DNA of 64,000 bases from CADCWN01 sp046328475 (GTDB lineage Bacteria > Chloroflexota > Chloroflexia > Thermomicrobiales > CADCWN01). A model generated the notes under the pieces. It had not been told where the DNA came from. It searched no databases and saw nothing but the letters and a program-made list of their open reading frames with translations. Below are positions 36,603 through 43,759 of the stretch, in pieces. Numbering within the stretch: the stretch's first letter is position 1; each line of letters begins with the position of its first letter. The position numbers and the translations under genes are program-made. The DNA lies in contig JAXLWN010000010.1 in NCBI GenBank assembly GCA_046328475.1, positions 1-64,000 on the forward strand, given 5' to 3'.

Positions 36603-36706
36603 GATGAGTAATGAGTAACGAGTAATGAGTAACGAGGAGAGAGTGTCGAGTAGCGAGGGAAGTTCGACTTGCCTCATTACTCGTTACTCATTACTCGTTA
36701 CTCGTC
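36603..36706. repeat. Inverted GAGTAAC/GAGTAAT heptamer array
   Basis: Left array 36603-36637 and right array 36672-36706. A perfect 24-base inverted repeat pairs 36613-36636 with 36680-36703. It fills the gap between the metallo-hydrolase stop (36705) and the pyrG start, touching the stop codon. It could form a long hairpin in the shared transcript. Confidence 0.85.
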
Positions 36707-37340
36707 ATGGTTCGAGGATGACGACCTTGACCGTCTCCGGCAGGTCATTCTTCCGCACCGTCAGCTTCTCCTGCGGGGTCATCTGCTCGACGCCGAGTTC
36801 CTTGCAGAAGCGGTCGAGGGCTTCGAGATTCTGATCGCCGCTGGCGGTGCGATAGTGCATCGGGATGACGATTTTCGGCTCAATCTGGCCGATCACCTCG
36901 TTCGCGGCCTGCGCACTGAGCGCCTTGCCACCCCCGACCGGCACCAACAGGATATCGACATCGTTCAGCCCTTCGAGTTGCTGCTCGCTCAGGGTGTGGC
37001 CGAGGTCGCCGAGGTGGCAGATGCGCAACTCTTCTAGCTCCAACAGGTAGAGCGTATTGAAGCCGTTCTCCTTGCCACCCTGCGCATCGTGGAAGGTGCG
37101 GACGCCGGTGATGAAGACATCGCTGACTTCGTACTCACCCGGCCCGTCGATCAGGAAATAGCCGTCCTGCACCTGGCCTTTGGCGTTGTGGCCCGGGTGG
37201 TTGTGGCTGATCGTCACGATATCGGCCTTTTGCTTCGGCAAGGCATAGCCCGTCGAGCGCCCGACCGGGTCCATCACGATCGTCGCCTCGCGGCCACGGA
37301 TGCGGAAGCACCCATGCCCGAACCACTTAATCTCCGCCAT
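36705..37340 (-). CDS. MBL-fold metallo-hydrolase (UPF0173-like)
   Basis: Metallo-beta-lactamase-fold hydrolase of 211 residues, of the small type with IKWFGHGCFRIRG at the N-terminus. Metal motif HNHPGHN stands for HxHxDH, with Gly at the usual Asp position. Later metal ligands are GDLGH and PMHYRT. Substrate unknown. ATG 37340 follows GAGGAGAG by 8 bases. A good promoter lies at 37431-37460. Confidence 0.87.
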   Translation of the reverse strand: MAEIKWFGHGCFRIRGREATIVMDPVGRSTGYALPKQKADIVTISHNHPGHNAKGQVQDGYFLIDGPGEYEVSDVFITGVRTFHDAQGGKENGFNTLYLLELEELRICHLGDLGHTLSEQQLEGLNDVDILLVPVGGGKALSAQAANEVIGQIEPKIVIPMHYRTASGDQNLEALDRFCKELGVEQMTPQEKLTVRKNDLPETVKVVILEP

Positions 37341-37430
37341 GATCGCTCTCCTCGTTCGCCCGGCGCGGTCGTGCTGTGGACAATTGCCGGTGCCGGACAA
37401 AACAAAAGCGGCCTTTCCAGACCGCACTTT

Positions 37431-37460
37431 ATTGTACCATACGTACGGGGGATAGTTCAA
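37431..37460 (-). promoter_or_regulatory. Promoter of the metallo-hydrolase gene
   Basis: On the minus strand TTGAAC (37460-37455), 18-base spacer, TACAAT (37436-37431). The -35 box is part of the GTTCAAAG heptamer array between this gene and recX. Confidence 0.6.
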
Positions 37461-37461
37461 A

Positions 37462-37519
37462 GTTCAAGGTTCCAAGTTCCAGGTTGGGTCGGGTGAACTT
37501 GGAACTTGGAACCTTGAAC
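37462..37519. repeat. Inverted GTTCAAG/GTTCCAA array
   Basis: A perfect 19-base inverted repeat pairs 37462-37480 with 37501-37519. It ends 4 bases from the recX stop (37524). Confidence 0.85.
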
Positions 37520-37523
37520 CCGC

Positions 37524-38285
37524 CTATTCCTGCTCTTCCCCGCTGTACATGTAGGAGTCGGAATCCCCCAGCGGTTCGCTTTCGTCTGCCCCGCCCGAGG
37601 ATCGCAGCAGTGTGTCGATGGCGCGCTTGGTCGTCGGCCAGTCGTAGCCGCGCCGTTGGAGGAATGAGGAGAGGCGGCGGCGCTGCGTTTGCTCGTCAAG
37701 TGCCCGCAGCTGTGCAAACCGCTTGCGTGCCAGCGTGAGGGCATCGCCATATTCGTCGATCGTCGCCTCTTCCAGCACCTGCTCTACGGTCTCGCGCTCC
37801 ACCCCCTTGCGCCACAGTTCCTGGCGCAGCAGCCGCTTGCCGCGCGGCTGGTTGGTGCCCCGATTCTCGACCCAGTAGCGCGCGAACCCCTCGTCGCCGA
37901 TGTAGCCCCATCCCTCCAGTCGGGCGATCACCGCGTCGATGGTCTCGGGCACGACCTCCTTTTCCTTCAGCCGGTCGCGCACCTCGCGGATGCTGCGCGG
38001 CCGGACGGTGAGGTAGGCCAGTGCCTTGTTGACCGCCTTGTCCAGCTCATCCGCCGCTCGCAGCGAGGCAACTTGCGCGATTGAGAGCACTTGCCCGACG
38101 CGCAGGCCGCGCTCCTCGGCGATCAGGTTGCTGAGCCCGAGCGCGAACTGGCCATCCAGGTAGATGCTCACGCGCTCGGGATCGCGCTGGGGCGCGATGC
38201 GGCTGATCGTGCCGCTGGCGATCTTTGGCCGCTCAGCCTGTTCTGTATCCTTAGCTTCGCCGGCCGATTTCCTAAACTGTCGCAT
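37524..38285 (-). CDS. recX: RecA regulator RecX
   Basis: 253-residue helical-repeat protein that binds and limits RecA filaments. Typical stretches: ALAYLTVRPRSIREVRDRLK, VIARLEGWGYIGDEGFARYW, RGKRLLRQELWRKGVERETV, and the C-terminal RLSSFLQRRGYDWPTTKRAI. The N-terminal part (ISRIAPQRDPERVSIYLDGQ) is an added beta-rich region seen in many long RecX proteins. It lies directly downstream of recA on the same strand, the standard recA-recX arrangement, separated by a hairpin. Confidence 0.93.
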   Translation of the reverse strand: MRQFRKSAGEAKDTEQAERPKIASGTISRIAPQRDPERVSIYLDGQFALGLSNLIAEERGLRVGQVLSIAQVASLRAADELDKAVNKALAYLTVRPRSIREVRDRLKEKEVVPETIDAVIARLEGWGYIGDEGFARYWVENRGTNQPRGKRLLRQELWRKGVERETVEQVLEEATIDEYGDALTLARKRFAQLRALDEQTQRRRLSSFLQRRGYDWPTTKRAIDTLLRSSGGADESEPLGDSDSYMYSGEEQE

Positions 38286-38351
38286 TGCTTGTGTCCATCT
38301 CGATCATAGGAATCCGCAGCATATTGGCCGCCCGGTATCTGAACCTATCGC

Positions 38352-38379
38352 GCGAGGGCTGCCAATCGGCAGCCCTCGC
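38352..38379 (-). terminator. Hairpin between recA and recX
   Basis: GCGAGGGCTGCC, 4-base loop, GGCAGCCCTCGC: a perfect 12-base stem without T-run. It could reduce read-through from recA into recX, keeping RecX low. Confidence 0.6.
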
Positions 38380-38412
38380 AGTCAAGTATAGTCGTTTGCA
38401 GGCTACAGGAGG

Positions 38413-39540
38413 CTACTCGTCGTCGCCCATGTCGTCATCATCGCCGCCACGCAGCGGAACATCGCTGAGGGGCACCGGCTGGAAGCCGAGTGTCGGCGCG
38501 GTGGCGCGGATGCGGCCCTCGATATCGGCGAGCGTGTCCGGATTCGCCTTCAGGAAGTCCTTCGCGTTCTCGCGGCCCTGGCCGAGCTTCTCGTCGTCCA
38601 GGTAGAAGAATGCGCCGCTCTTGCGGACCAGACCCAGCTTCACGCCGGTGTCGAGGATGCTGCCAGACTTCGAGATGCCTTCGTTGAACATGATGTCGAA
38701 CTCGGCCTGCTTGAAGGGGGGCGCGACCTTGTTCTTGACGATCTTCACGCGGGTGCTGGCACCGATCGCGTCCTGCCCCGACTTGATCGTCTCGATCTTG
38801 CGGACTTCCATGCGCACCGAGGCATAGAACTTCAGCGCCCGACCGCCGGAGGTCGTCTCCGGGTTGCCGAACATCACGCCGATCTTCATGCGGAGCTGGT
38901 TGGTGAAGATGACGGAGGTTTTCGAGCGGTTGATCGCGCCGGTCAGCTTGCGGAGCGCCTGCGACATCAGGCGGGCCTGCAAGCCGACGTGCGAATCGCC
39001 CATGTCGCCATCGATCTCGGCGCGCGGCACCAGGGCGGCGACCGAGTCGACCACCACCACGTCGAGCGCGCCCGAGCGGACCAGCGTCTCGGTGATCTCC
39101 AGCGCCTGCTCGCCGGTGTCGGGCTGCGACACGAGCAAATCGTCCAGGTTCACCCCCAGCCGCTGCGCATAGAGCGGATCGAGCGCGTGCTCGGCGTCAA
39201 CGAACGCGGCCACACCGCCCATCTTCTGCGCCTCGGCGATGACATGGAGGCAGATCGTCGTCTTCCCGGACGACTCCGGGCCGTAAATCTCGGTGATGCG
39301 CCCGCGCGGGATGCCACCGGCACCGAGCGCGAGGTCGAGCTCGATCGCGCCGGTCGGGATGACCTCGATCGCGAGCCGGGAGGCGGCATCGCCCATCTTC
39401 ATGATCGAGCCCTTGCCGAACTGGCGCTCGATCTGCGAGATCGCCACATCGATCGCGCGCTCGCGCTCGACCATGCTGCGCTCGCTCGTGCCGTCGATGT
39501 GCTCAACCGCTGGTTTGCTGCTTCGTCCACGCCCTGACAT
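38413..39540 (-). CDS. recA: Recombinase RecA
   Basis: Strand-exchange protein and SOS co-protease. 375 residues: N-terminal polymerisation helix (RERAIDVAISQIERQFGKGS), Walker A GPESSGKTT (87-94), Walker B region LDVVVVDSVAALVPRAEIDG, loop L1/L2 stretches, and FTNQLRMKIGVMFGNPETTS. An acidic tail (GGDDDDMGDDE) matches the regulatory C-terminus. Promoter and a LexA-like box are visible upstream. Confidence 0.98.
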   Translation of the reverse strand: MSGRGRSSKPAVEHIDGTSERSMVERERAIDVAISQIERQFGKGSIMKMGDAASRLAIEVIPTGAIELDLALGAGGIPRGRITEIYGPESSGKTTICLHVIAEAQKMGGVAAFVDAEHALDPLYAQRLGVNLDDLLVSQPDTGEQALEITETLVRSGALDVVVVDSVAALVPRAEIDGDMGDSHVGLQARLMSQALRKLTGAINRSKTSVIFTNQLRMKIGVMFGNPETTSGGRALKFYASVRMEVRKIETIKSGQDAIGASTRVKIVKNKVAPPFKQAEFDIMFNEGISKSGSILDTGVKLGLVRKSGAFFYLDDEKLGQGRENAKDFLKANPDTLADIEGRIRATAPTLGFQPVPLSDVPLRGGDDDDMGDDE

Positions 39541-39628
39541 CGGGAAACCCTCCCCTACGCCTCGTTTGTTGATTGCCGAGGGAACCGTCGCGCGCGGCCC
39601 GGACGAGGTTCCCGATCGTCCAGGGTAA

Positions 39629-39640
39629 GAAAATATGTTC
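39629..39640. promoter_or_regulatory. LexA-like SOS box upstream of recA
   Basis: GAAAATATGTTC, one mismatch from the Gram-positive-type LexA pattern GAAC-N4-GTTC, flanked symmetrically (A...T). It overlaps the expected recA transcription start, as an operator should. Confidence 0.6.
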
Positions 39641-39647
39641 TAGTGAT

Positions 39648-39676
39648 ATGATAGCGGATGAGTGCCCTAAAGTCAA
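39648..39676 (-). promoter_or_regulatory. recA promoter
   Basis: On the minus strand TTGACT (39676-39671), 17-base spacer, TATCAT (39653-39648). The start point would be near 39641, within or at the edge of the LexA-like box. The leader is about 100 bases. Confidence 0.65.
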
Positions 39677-39703
39677 GGGCCGAAAAGCGGCCTTTTTCCT
39701 TGA
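39676..39703. terminator. Hairpin between darA and recA
   Basis: AAGGGCCG, loop, CGGCCTTTTT: an 8-pair stem with one G-U pair. The T-run is on the plus strand; on the minus strand the same hairpin lies between the darA stop and the recA promoter and may end darA transcripts. Confidence 0.4.
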
Positions 39704-39741
39704 TGGGGAGCCAAAAAACGCTTTTCAGTCAGGGCGTACGT

Positions 39742-40083
39742 TCAGACCTGCACAAAGCGATCAACCGGGCGCACGAAGACGATTGCGCCGCCCACTTCGA
39801 CCTCGAATCGCTCGGGCACTGCCAGCAGCCCCGGCTCCAGCGAGGCGGAGTAGGGGAGCGCCAGTTGCGTGCGGCGGCGGCAGTGGTGGCGGATGAGGGC
39901 CTTCACCGTCTCGACGCGGTGCTTCGGCACGCCGATCATGATCGTGCTGTTGCCGGTCCGCAGGAAACCGCCGGTGCTGCCGATCTTCGTCGCGCCGATG
40001 CCCGCCTCGCGCAGGCCATTCAGCAGCAAGTCGGCGTCCTCGTCCTGGACGATGGCGATCACCAGGCTGTCGATATTCATCAT
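39742..40083 (-). CDS. darA: Cyclic-di-AMP receptor (DarA/PstA-type PII-like protein)
   Basis: 113-residue PII-like trimeric protein (DUF970). It starts IDSLVIAIVQDEDADLLLNG, carries the ligand loop TKIGSTGGFLRTGNSTIMIG (conserved Thr, Gly-Gly-Phe and Asn that contact c-di-AMP in DarA) and ends VEVGGAIVFVRPVDRFVQV, all characteristic. Family members bind c-di-AMP; their downstream partner is mostly unknown. ATG 40083 or 40080 follows AAGGGGGA. It lies between a GGDEF-like gene and recA, all on one strand. Confidence 0.93.
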   Translation of the reverse strand: MMNIDSLVIAIVQDEDADLLLNGLREAGIGATKIGSTGGFLRTGNSTIMIGVPKHRVETVKALIRHHCRRRTQLALPYSASLEPGLLAVPERFEVEVGGAIVFVRPVDRFVQV

Positions 40084-40109
40084 GCGTCCCCCTTGCGGGC
40101 CGTAAAATG

Positions 40110-40212
40110 TGGAGCGTACGGCGTGAAGCGTCGGGCGAAGGCGGCCCTCAACAGTATACCCGCCGTGGAGAAAGTCTGCTCACCCTACGCTCCACGTTCG
40201 ACGCTTCGCGGC
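40110..40212. repeat. Paired GTGGAGCGTA/GAAGCGTCG units upstream of darA
   Basis: GTGGAGCGTA (about 40110-40119) is complementary to TACGCTCCAC (about 40187-40196), and GAAGCGTCG to CGACGCTTC further right. The two pairings cross, so only one hairpin of this set can form at a time. A -10-like TATACT (minus strand, 40158-40153) lies between the arms and could serve darA. The right side touches the GGDEF gene's stop (40213). Confidence 0.6.
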
Positions 40213-41181
40213 TCATGCGGCGACGGCGCGGTTGCCACCGAGCCGCTGGGCCTCGCGCAAGGCTGACGTGGAGTTCTCGACGAGTTCGCCGATTTCCAGG
40301 CCATCGACCGGGAAGAGGGCGATGCCGATGCTCACGTCGAGGTAGAGGGCTTTTCCTTCGGGGAGGGTGACGGGGCGGCGGTAGAAGTGCTGGAGGTAGC
40401 GTTGCGCCGCCATCTGCGCCCCCTGGCTGTTGCTATCGGGGAGCAGGATCAGGAAGCGATCGGTGCCGTAGCGCCCGATGATGTCGCCATCGCGGCAGGC
40501 GTCGCGCAGCATCACGGCCAGCGACTGCATCACCCGGTCGCGGAGCGGCAGGCCGAGATCGGTCGCGAGCGCGTCGAAGCGGTCGAGGGCGATCATCAGG
40601 AGGGCGAAGGAGCGGCGGGCGCGGCGGGCGCGGGCCAGTTCGCGCTCCAGGTGGTCGTGCAGTTGCGCCTGGTTGGCGATGCCGGTCAGGCGGTCGCGCA
40701 AGGCCCCGGAGGCGAGCGCCTCGTTGAGTTCGGCACCGTGGAGGTAGAGGCCGAGGATCGCCACGAAGCGCTCCAGGTCGGGTCGCCACTCGATGAGGGA
40801 CGAGTCCGCCTGCGCTGCGGCGACGCGCAGCACCCCCTGCAAGCGGCCGAAGGCCAGGATCGGCATCGCCAGGGTGGCGGTCGGCTCGGAGACGGTCAAC
40901 GTGCGGAAGGTCGTCGCCACGCGCGCGATCTGCTCGTCGGCGGAGCCGTCGGGGGGACTGTGCAAGGCGAGTGGCCGGGGCGAATAGCTGGCGCGCAAGC
41001 GCCAGCGCGTGGCGGCCTGCGGGGTGTCGCTGCTCGCCTCCCACAGCTCCGTGCTGCTGTCGCACAGCGAGCCAAGCTGTTGCATCAGGCCCTGGAGGAC
41101 CGCCTGCGTGCTGTTCGTCGATGTCGCGGCGTCACCCAGCAACTCTACCAGCGGCCAGAGCCGCCCACCCTCACTCGCCAT
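40213..41181 (-). CDS. GAF-like plus degenerate GGDEF protein
   Basis: 322 residues. The N-terminal GAF-like domain (about 20-150) is followed by a GGDEF domain beginning ALRDRLTGIANQAQLHDHLE. The signature loop is RYGTDRFLILLP where active diguanylate cyclases have RxGGDEF. The second Gly and the catalytic acidic pair are altered, so c-di-GMP synthesis is unlikely; a GTP- or ligand-binding role is possible. The N-terminal metal Asp position (ALDRFDALATDLG) is kept. ATG 41181 follows AGGAAG. It lies upstream of darA on the same strand. Confidence 0.88.
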   Translation of the reverse strand: MASEGGRLWPLVELLGDAATSTNSTQAVLQGLMQQLGSLCDSSTELWEASSDTPQAATRWRLRASYSPRPLALHSPPDGSADEQIARVATTFRTLTVSEPTATLAMPILAFGRLQGVLRVAAAQADSSLIEWRPDLERFVAILGLYLHGAELNEALASGALRDRLTGIANQAQLHDHLERELARARRARRSFALLMIALDRFDALATDLGLPLRDRVMQSLAVMLRDACRDGDIIGRYGTDRFLILLPDSNSQGAQMAAQRYLQHFYRRPVTLPEGKALYLDVSIGIALFPVDGLEIGELVENSTSALREAQRLGGNRAVAA

Positions 41182-41330
41182 CTTCCTACCTTCGTATCCC
41201 TGCTCGCTCCGCCTCGCCCGATTGGCTCGGCGCTGGTGCTACGGCTCCTTGTGGCTGCAATGTGGCTCTAGTCTATCGGCCATGGTAACGCAGGGGATAG
41301 AGACGCTGGCATAGGAGTTCGCGGGACGAC

Positions 41331-41372
41331 GGTACTACCACGTTATGGTACGTCCGCTGGCGGTACTATACC
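41331..41372. promoter_or_regulatory. Repeated GGTA...TACC palindromes
   Basis: GGTA-C-TACC (41331-41339) and GGTA-CTA-TACC (41362-41372) flank a half-site ATGGTAC (41345-41351). They lie in the 312-base divergent gap between the GGDEF and uracil-DNA glycosylase genes, a position suiting an operator cluster. No other structure is seen in this gap. Confidence 0.4.
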
Positions 41373-41493
41373 ATGAAGGGCGTTGTGGTTCAGTACGTGC
41401 AGTACAGATAGACCGAATCTACCGTCTCTCAACCCGATCCAGACGGTTCGTGCGACATCACGATGCAAGGCGACGCAAGGAGGGAAAGAGCCG

Positions 41494-42147
41494 ATGATCC
41501 AACGATCGCTGTTTGGCGACACCCCGGTGCCGGAGGAGCCCGCCGCCCCGCAGTTCGCCGACATTGCTGCGGCGCGCGAGGCGGCGCGCGACTGTGTCCG
41601 CTGTGACCTCAGCACGACCAGGCGACAGGTGGTGTTCGGCGAGGGGGCACCGCGAGCGCGGCTGATGATCCTCGGCGAGGGGCCATCCGAGAACGATGAC
41701 CGGAGCGGGCATCCGTTCAGCGGCCCGTCGGGGAGTTTGCTGGCGGCGTGGCTGACGCGGCTGGGTCTGGCGCGCGAGGAGATCTGGCTGACGAACGTGG
41801 TGCGCTGCCGACCGGCGGCGATCGTGAACGGGCGACCGAAGAACCGGCCACCGACCGAGCCCGAGGCGCGGGCGTGCCGCTTCTGGCTCGATACCGAGCT
41901 GGCCCTGGTGCGCCCGGCGGTGGTGCTGGCGCTGGGCGGGTCGGCGGGGAAGGCGATGCTGGGGAAGGGGTTCAAGATCACGCAGGAGCGCGGGCGCTGG
42001 CACGACGGGCCGCACGGCACGGCGGTGTTGACCACGTTCCACCCGGCGTATCTGCTGCGGCTGGAGGGGGAGGATCTGGCGCGAATCGAGGCGATTGTGG
42101 ATGCGGACCTTGACCTCGTTAAGGCACGGCTGGCGAGTGCGGGCTAG
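41494..42147 (+). CDS. Uracil-DNA glycosylase, family 4 type (iron-sulfur)
   Basis: Removes uracil from DNA in base-excision repair. 217 residues. Motif A is LGEGPSENDDRSGHPFSGPS (family 4 has GE-P-G-x-x-E/D) and motif B is TTFHPAYLLR (HPA/SP-L type). Cysteines CVRC, CRP and CRFW match the 4Fe-4S ligand pattern. LTNVVRCRP is the usual family sequence. ATG 41494 follows AAGGAGGG. Its last 29 bases overlap the 3' end of the opposing MFS gene. Confidence 0.9.
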   Translation: MIQRSLFGDTPVPEEPAAPQFADIAAAREAARDCVRCDLSTTRRQVVFGEGAPRARLMILGEGPSENDDRSGHPFSGPSGSLLAAWLTRLGLAREEIWLTNVVRCRPAAIVNGRPKNRPPTEPEARACRFWLDTELALVRPAVVLALGGSAGKAMLGKGFKITQERGRWHDGPHGTAVLTTFHPAYLLRLEGEDLARIEAIVDADLDLVKARLASAG

Positions 42148-43237
42148 TGGTTGGTGCTGCTGGCGGGGGCTGAACGGCCGTCGTGGTGCGGGGAGACCTG
42201 GGTGCTGGCGCGTTGCGCGGCGCGACGCGGCGGAATGCCCACCAGCAGGCGCAGGCGGCGGCGAGGGTGGCGGCCAGCGGGGCGAAGGGGTGATCCAGGC
42301 GGAAGCCGAGGTCGACGACGGTGGGGAGGCCGCCGGCGGCGATGGCGAGCCCGAGCGCCAACCCGGCGGCGAGGCCGGGGCGCTGCGGCAGGAGTCGGCC
42401 GGTGGCGGCGAGGGCGGCGGGCGTGGCCGATTGCAGGAGGGCGACGCCGGGGAGCAGCGCGACGGGATTCTGGCCGCTGATGGTCAGCAGGGGCGCGGCG
42501 ATGAGCAGCGCGCCGAAGGTCCAGCGCCGCCAGCCGATCCGGTCGGCGAGGAAGCCGCCAAGCACTTTGCCGGTCGCGGCGGCGATGGCCATCGCCAGGA
42601 GGAGGTCGAGGCGTGACGCGAGGGCTAACTGGAGGGCGCTCCAGACGGCCGAGCGCAGCGCGATGCCGGCCAGGAGGACCAGCATGATCAGGTCGTGGTC
42701 CTCGAAGATCGGCTCTTTCTCGGGGGTGGCGTAGGGGAGCGCGGGGAGTCGCACGGCGGCGACCACGATGATGGCGATGGCCAGGGGGATGAGGAAGAGG
42801 AGCAGCGGGCGCTGGCCGCTCACGGCGAGCGCGCCGCCGATGGCCAGGCCGACGACGCCGGGGGCGGCGAAGAGGCCGGGGCCGACCGCGCGACCGCGCG
42901 TGGCGCAGAGGGCGAGCGCGCCGCCGCCGACGTGGAAGGCCGCCGAGCCGATCCCGGCCAGGACCACGGCGCTGGCCGGGGATATCCGGCTCAGCAGGAG
43001 CGCGGCGCAGTGGCAGCCGAGGCCGAGCAGGACCGTGGCGCGCGGGGCGTGCAGGTGGTCGGTGACGAGGCCGACCAAGGGTTGCCCGCCGAAGGCGAGC
43101 AGGTTGTAGAGCAGCACCAGCAGGCCGATCCGCTCGAAGGAGACCGCACCGTTGAGGCTGCCGAGTTGCATGCCGACCGAGCCGTCGGCGACGCCGTGCG
43201 CGAGGCCGAGGAGGAGGGGCACAAGGTATTGCATCAT
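42119..43237 (-). CDS. MFS transporter
   Basis: 372-residue major facilitator, about 11-12 hydrophobic helices, most like the fosmidomycin-resistance/sugar-efflux branch. The cytoplasmic loop between helices 2 and 3 reads GLVTDHLHAPRAT (motif G-x3-D-x3-R-R/K), and a second copy reads GGFLADRIGWRRW in the C-terminal half. The tail is Pro-rich. ATG 43237 follows GGAGGAGCCG. It is preceded by a small membrane protein on the same strand, 16 bases away, so probably one operon. Substrate unknown. Confidence 0.87.
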   Translation of the reverse strand: MMQYLVPLLLGLAHGVADGSVGMQLGSLNGAVSFERIGLLVLLYNLLAFGGQPLVGLVTDHLHAPRATVLLGLGCHCAALLLSRISPASAVVLAGIGSAAFHVGGGALALCATRGRAVGPGLFAAPGVVGLAIGGALAVSGQRPLLLFLIPLAIAIIVVAAVRLPALPYATPEKEPIFEDHDLIMLVLLAGIALRSAVWSALQLALASRLDLLLAMAIAAATGKVLGGFLADRIGWRRWTFGALLIAAPLLTISGQNPVALLPGVALLQSATPAALAATGRLLPQRPGLAAGLALGLAIAAGGLPTVVDLGFRLDHPFAPLAATLAAACACWWAFRRVAPRNAPAPRSPRTTTAVQPPPAAPTTSPHSPAVP

Positions 43238-43253
43238 CGGCTCCTCCTGAGAC

Positions 43254-43661
43254 TTAACTGCGGCCGTTGAGCAGCACGAACCCCAGGAGCAAGACGTAGC
43301 TGGCGACGTTGGCGAGGGCGGCGATGCCGAGGGTGCGCCTGAAGGCGGGCCGCTGGATGGCCCACATCACGCCGGCCTCGATGAGGGCCGAGAGGAGCCA
43401 GGCGGGCAGGAGCAACAGGAGGATCGTCGTCGTCCTGTCGCTCTCTTGCGCGTTCGCGACGACTGCCAGCAGCGGCAAGCCGACCAGCGTCGATACGACG
43501 TTCATCGCCAGGGCGGCGATGGCGGAGCGCCCCAGGCCACCCCACTTGAGCAGGTAGAGGGCGAGCGCCTCGACGATGACAATCGGGATGAGCAGGAGAA
43601 CTGCCGGGGCTCCGGTGCTGGAGGCGACCGGCGGGGCGGCGACGTCGAGGGGCAGGAGCAT
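43254..43661 (-). CDS. Small membrane protein, function unknown
   Basis: 135 residues with about four membrane helices (LLLIPIVIVEALALYLL, AIAALAMNVVSTLVGLPLLA, ILLLLLPAWLLSALIEAGVM, IAALANVASYVLLLGFVLL). No family recognised. ATG 43661 follows GAGGG. The close spacing to the MFS gene suggests a shared transcript. Confidence 0.75.
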   Translation of the reverse strand: MLLPLDVAAPPVASSTGAPAVLLLIPIVIVEALALYLLKWGGLGRSAIAALAMNVVSTLVGLPLLAVVANAQESDRTTTILLLLLPAWLLSALIEAGVMWAIQRPAFRRTLGIAALANVASYVLLLGFVLLNGRS

Positions 43662-43759
43662 TGGCGAACCCTCCTACTCAGGCTACGGTGTTGGTACCCT
43701 GAATAACGCTGTCTGCTCTGCGCCTGTTTCGTCGCGCCCGCCGGGGTGCCTCACTGGCT

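Noticed and set aside
36603..36706. CRISPR-like array (regularly repeated short units)
   Set aside because: Units are 7 bases without spacers, and the two halves are inverted. No cas gene is present. The same applies to the other heptamer arrays.
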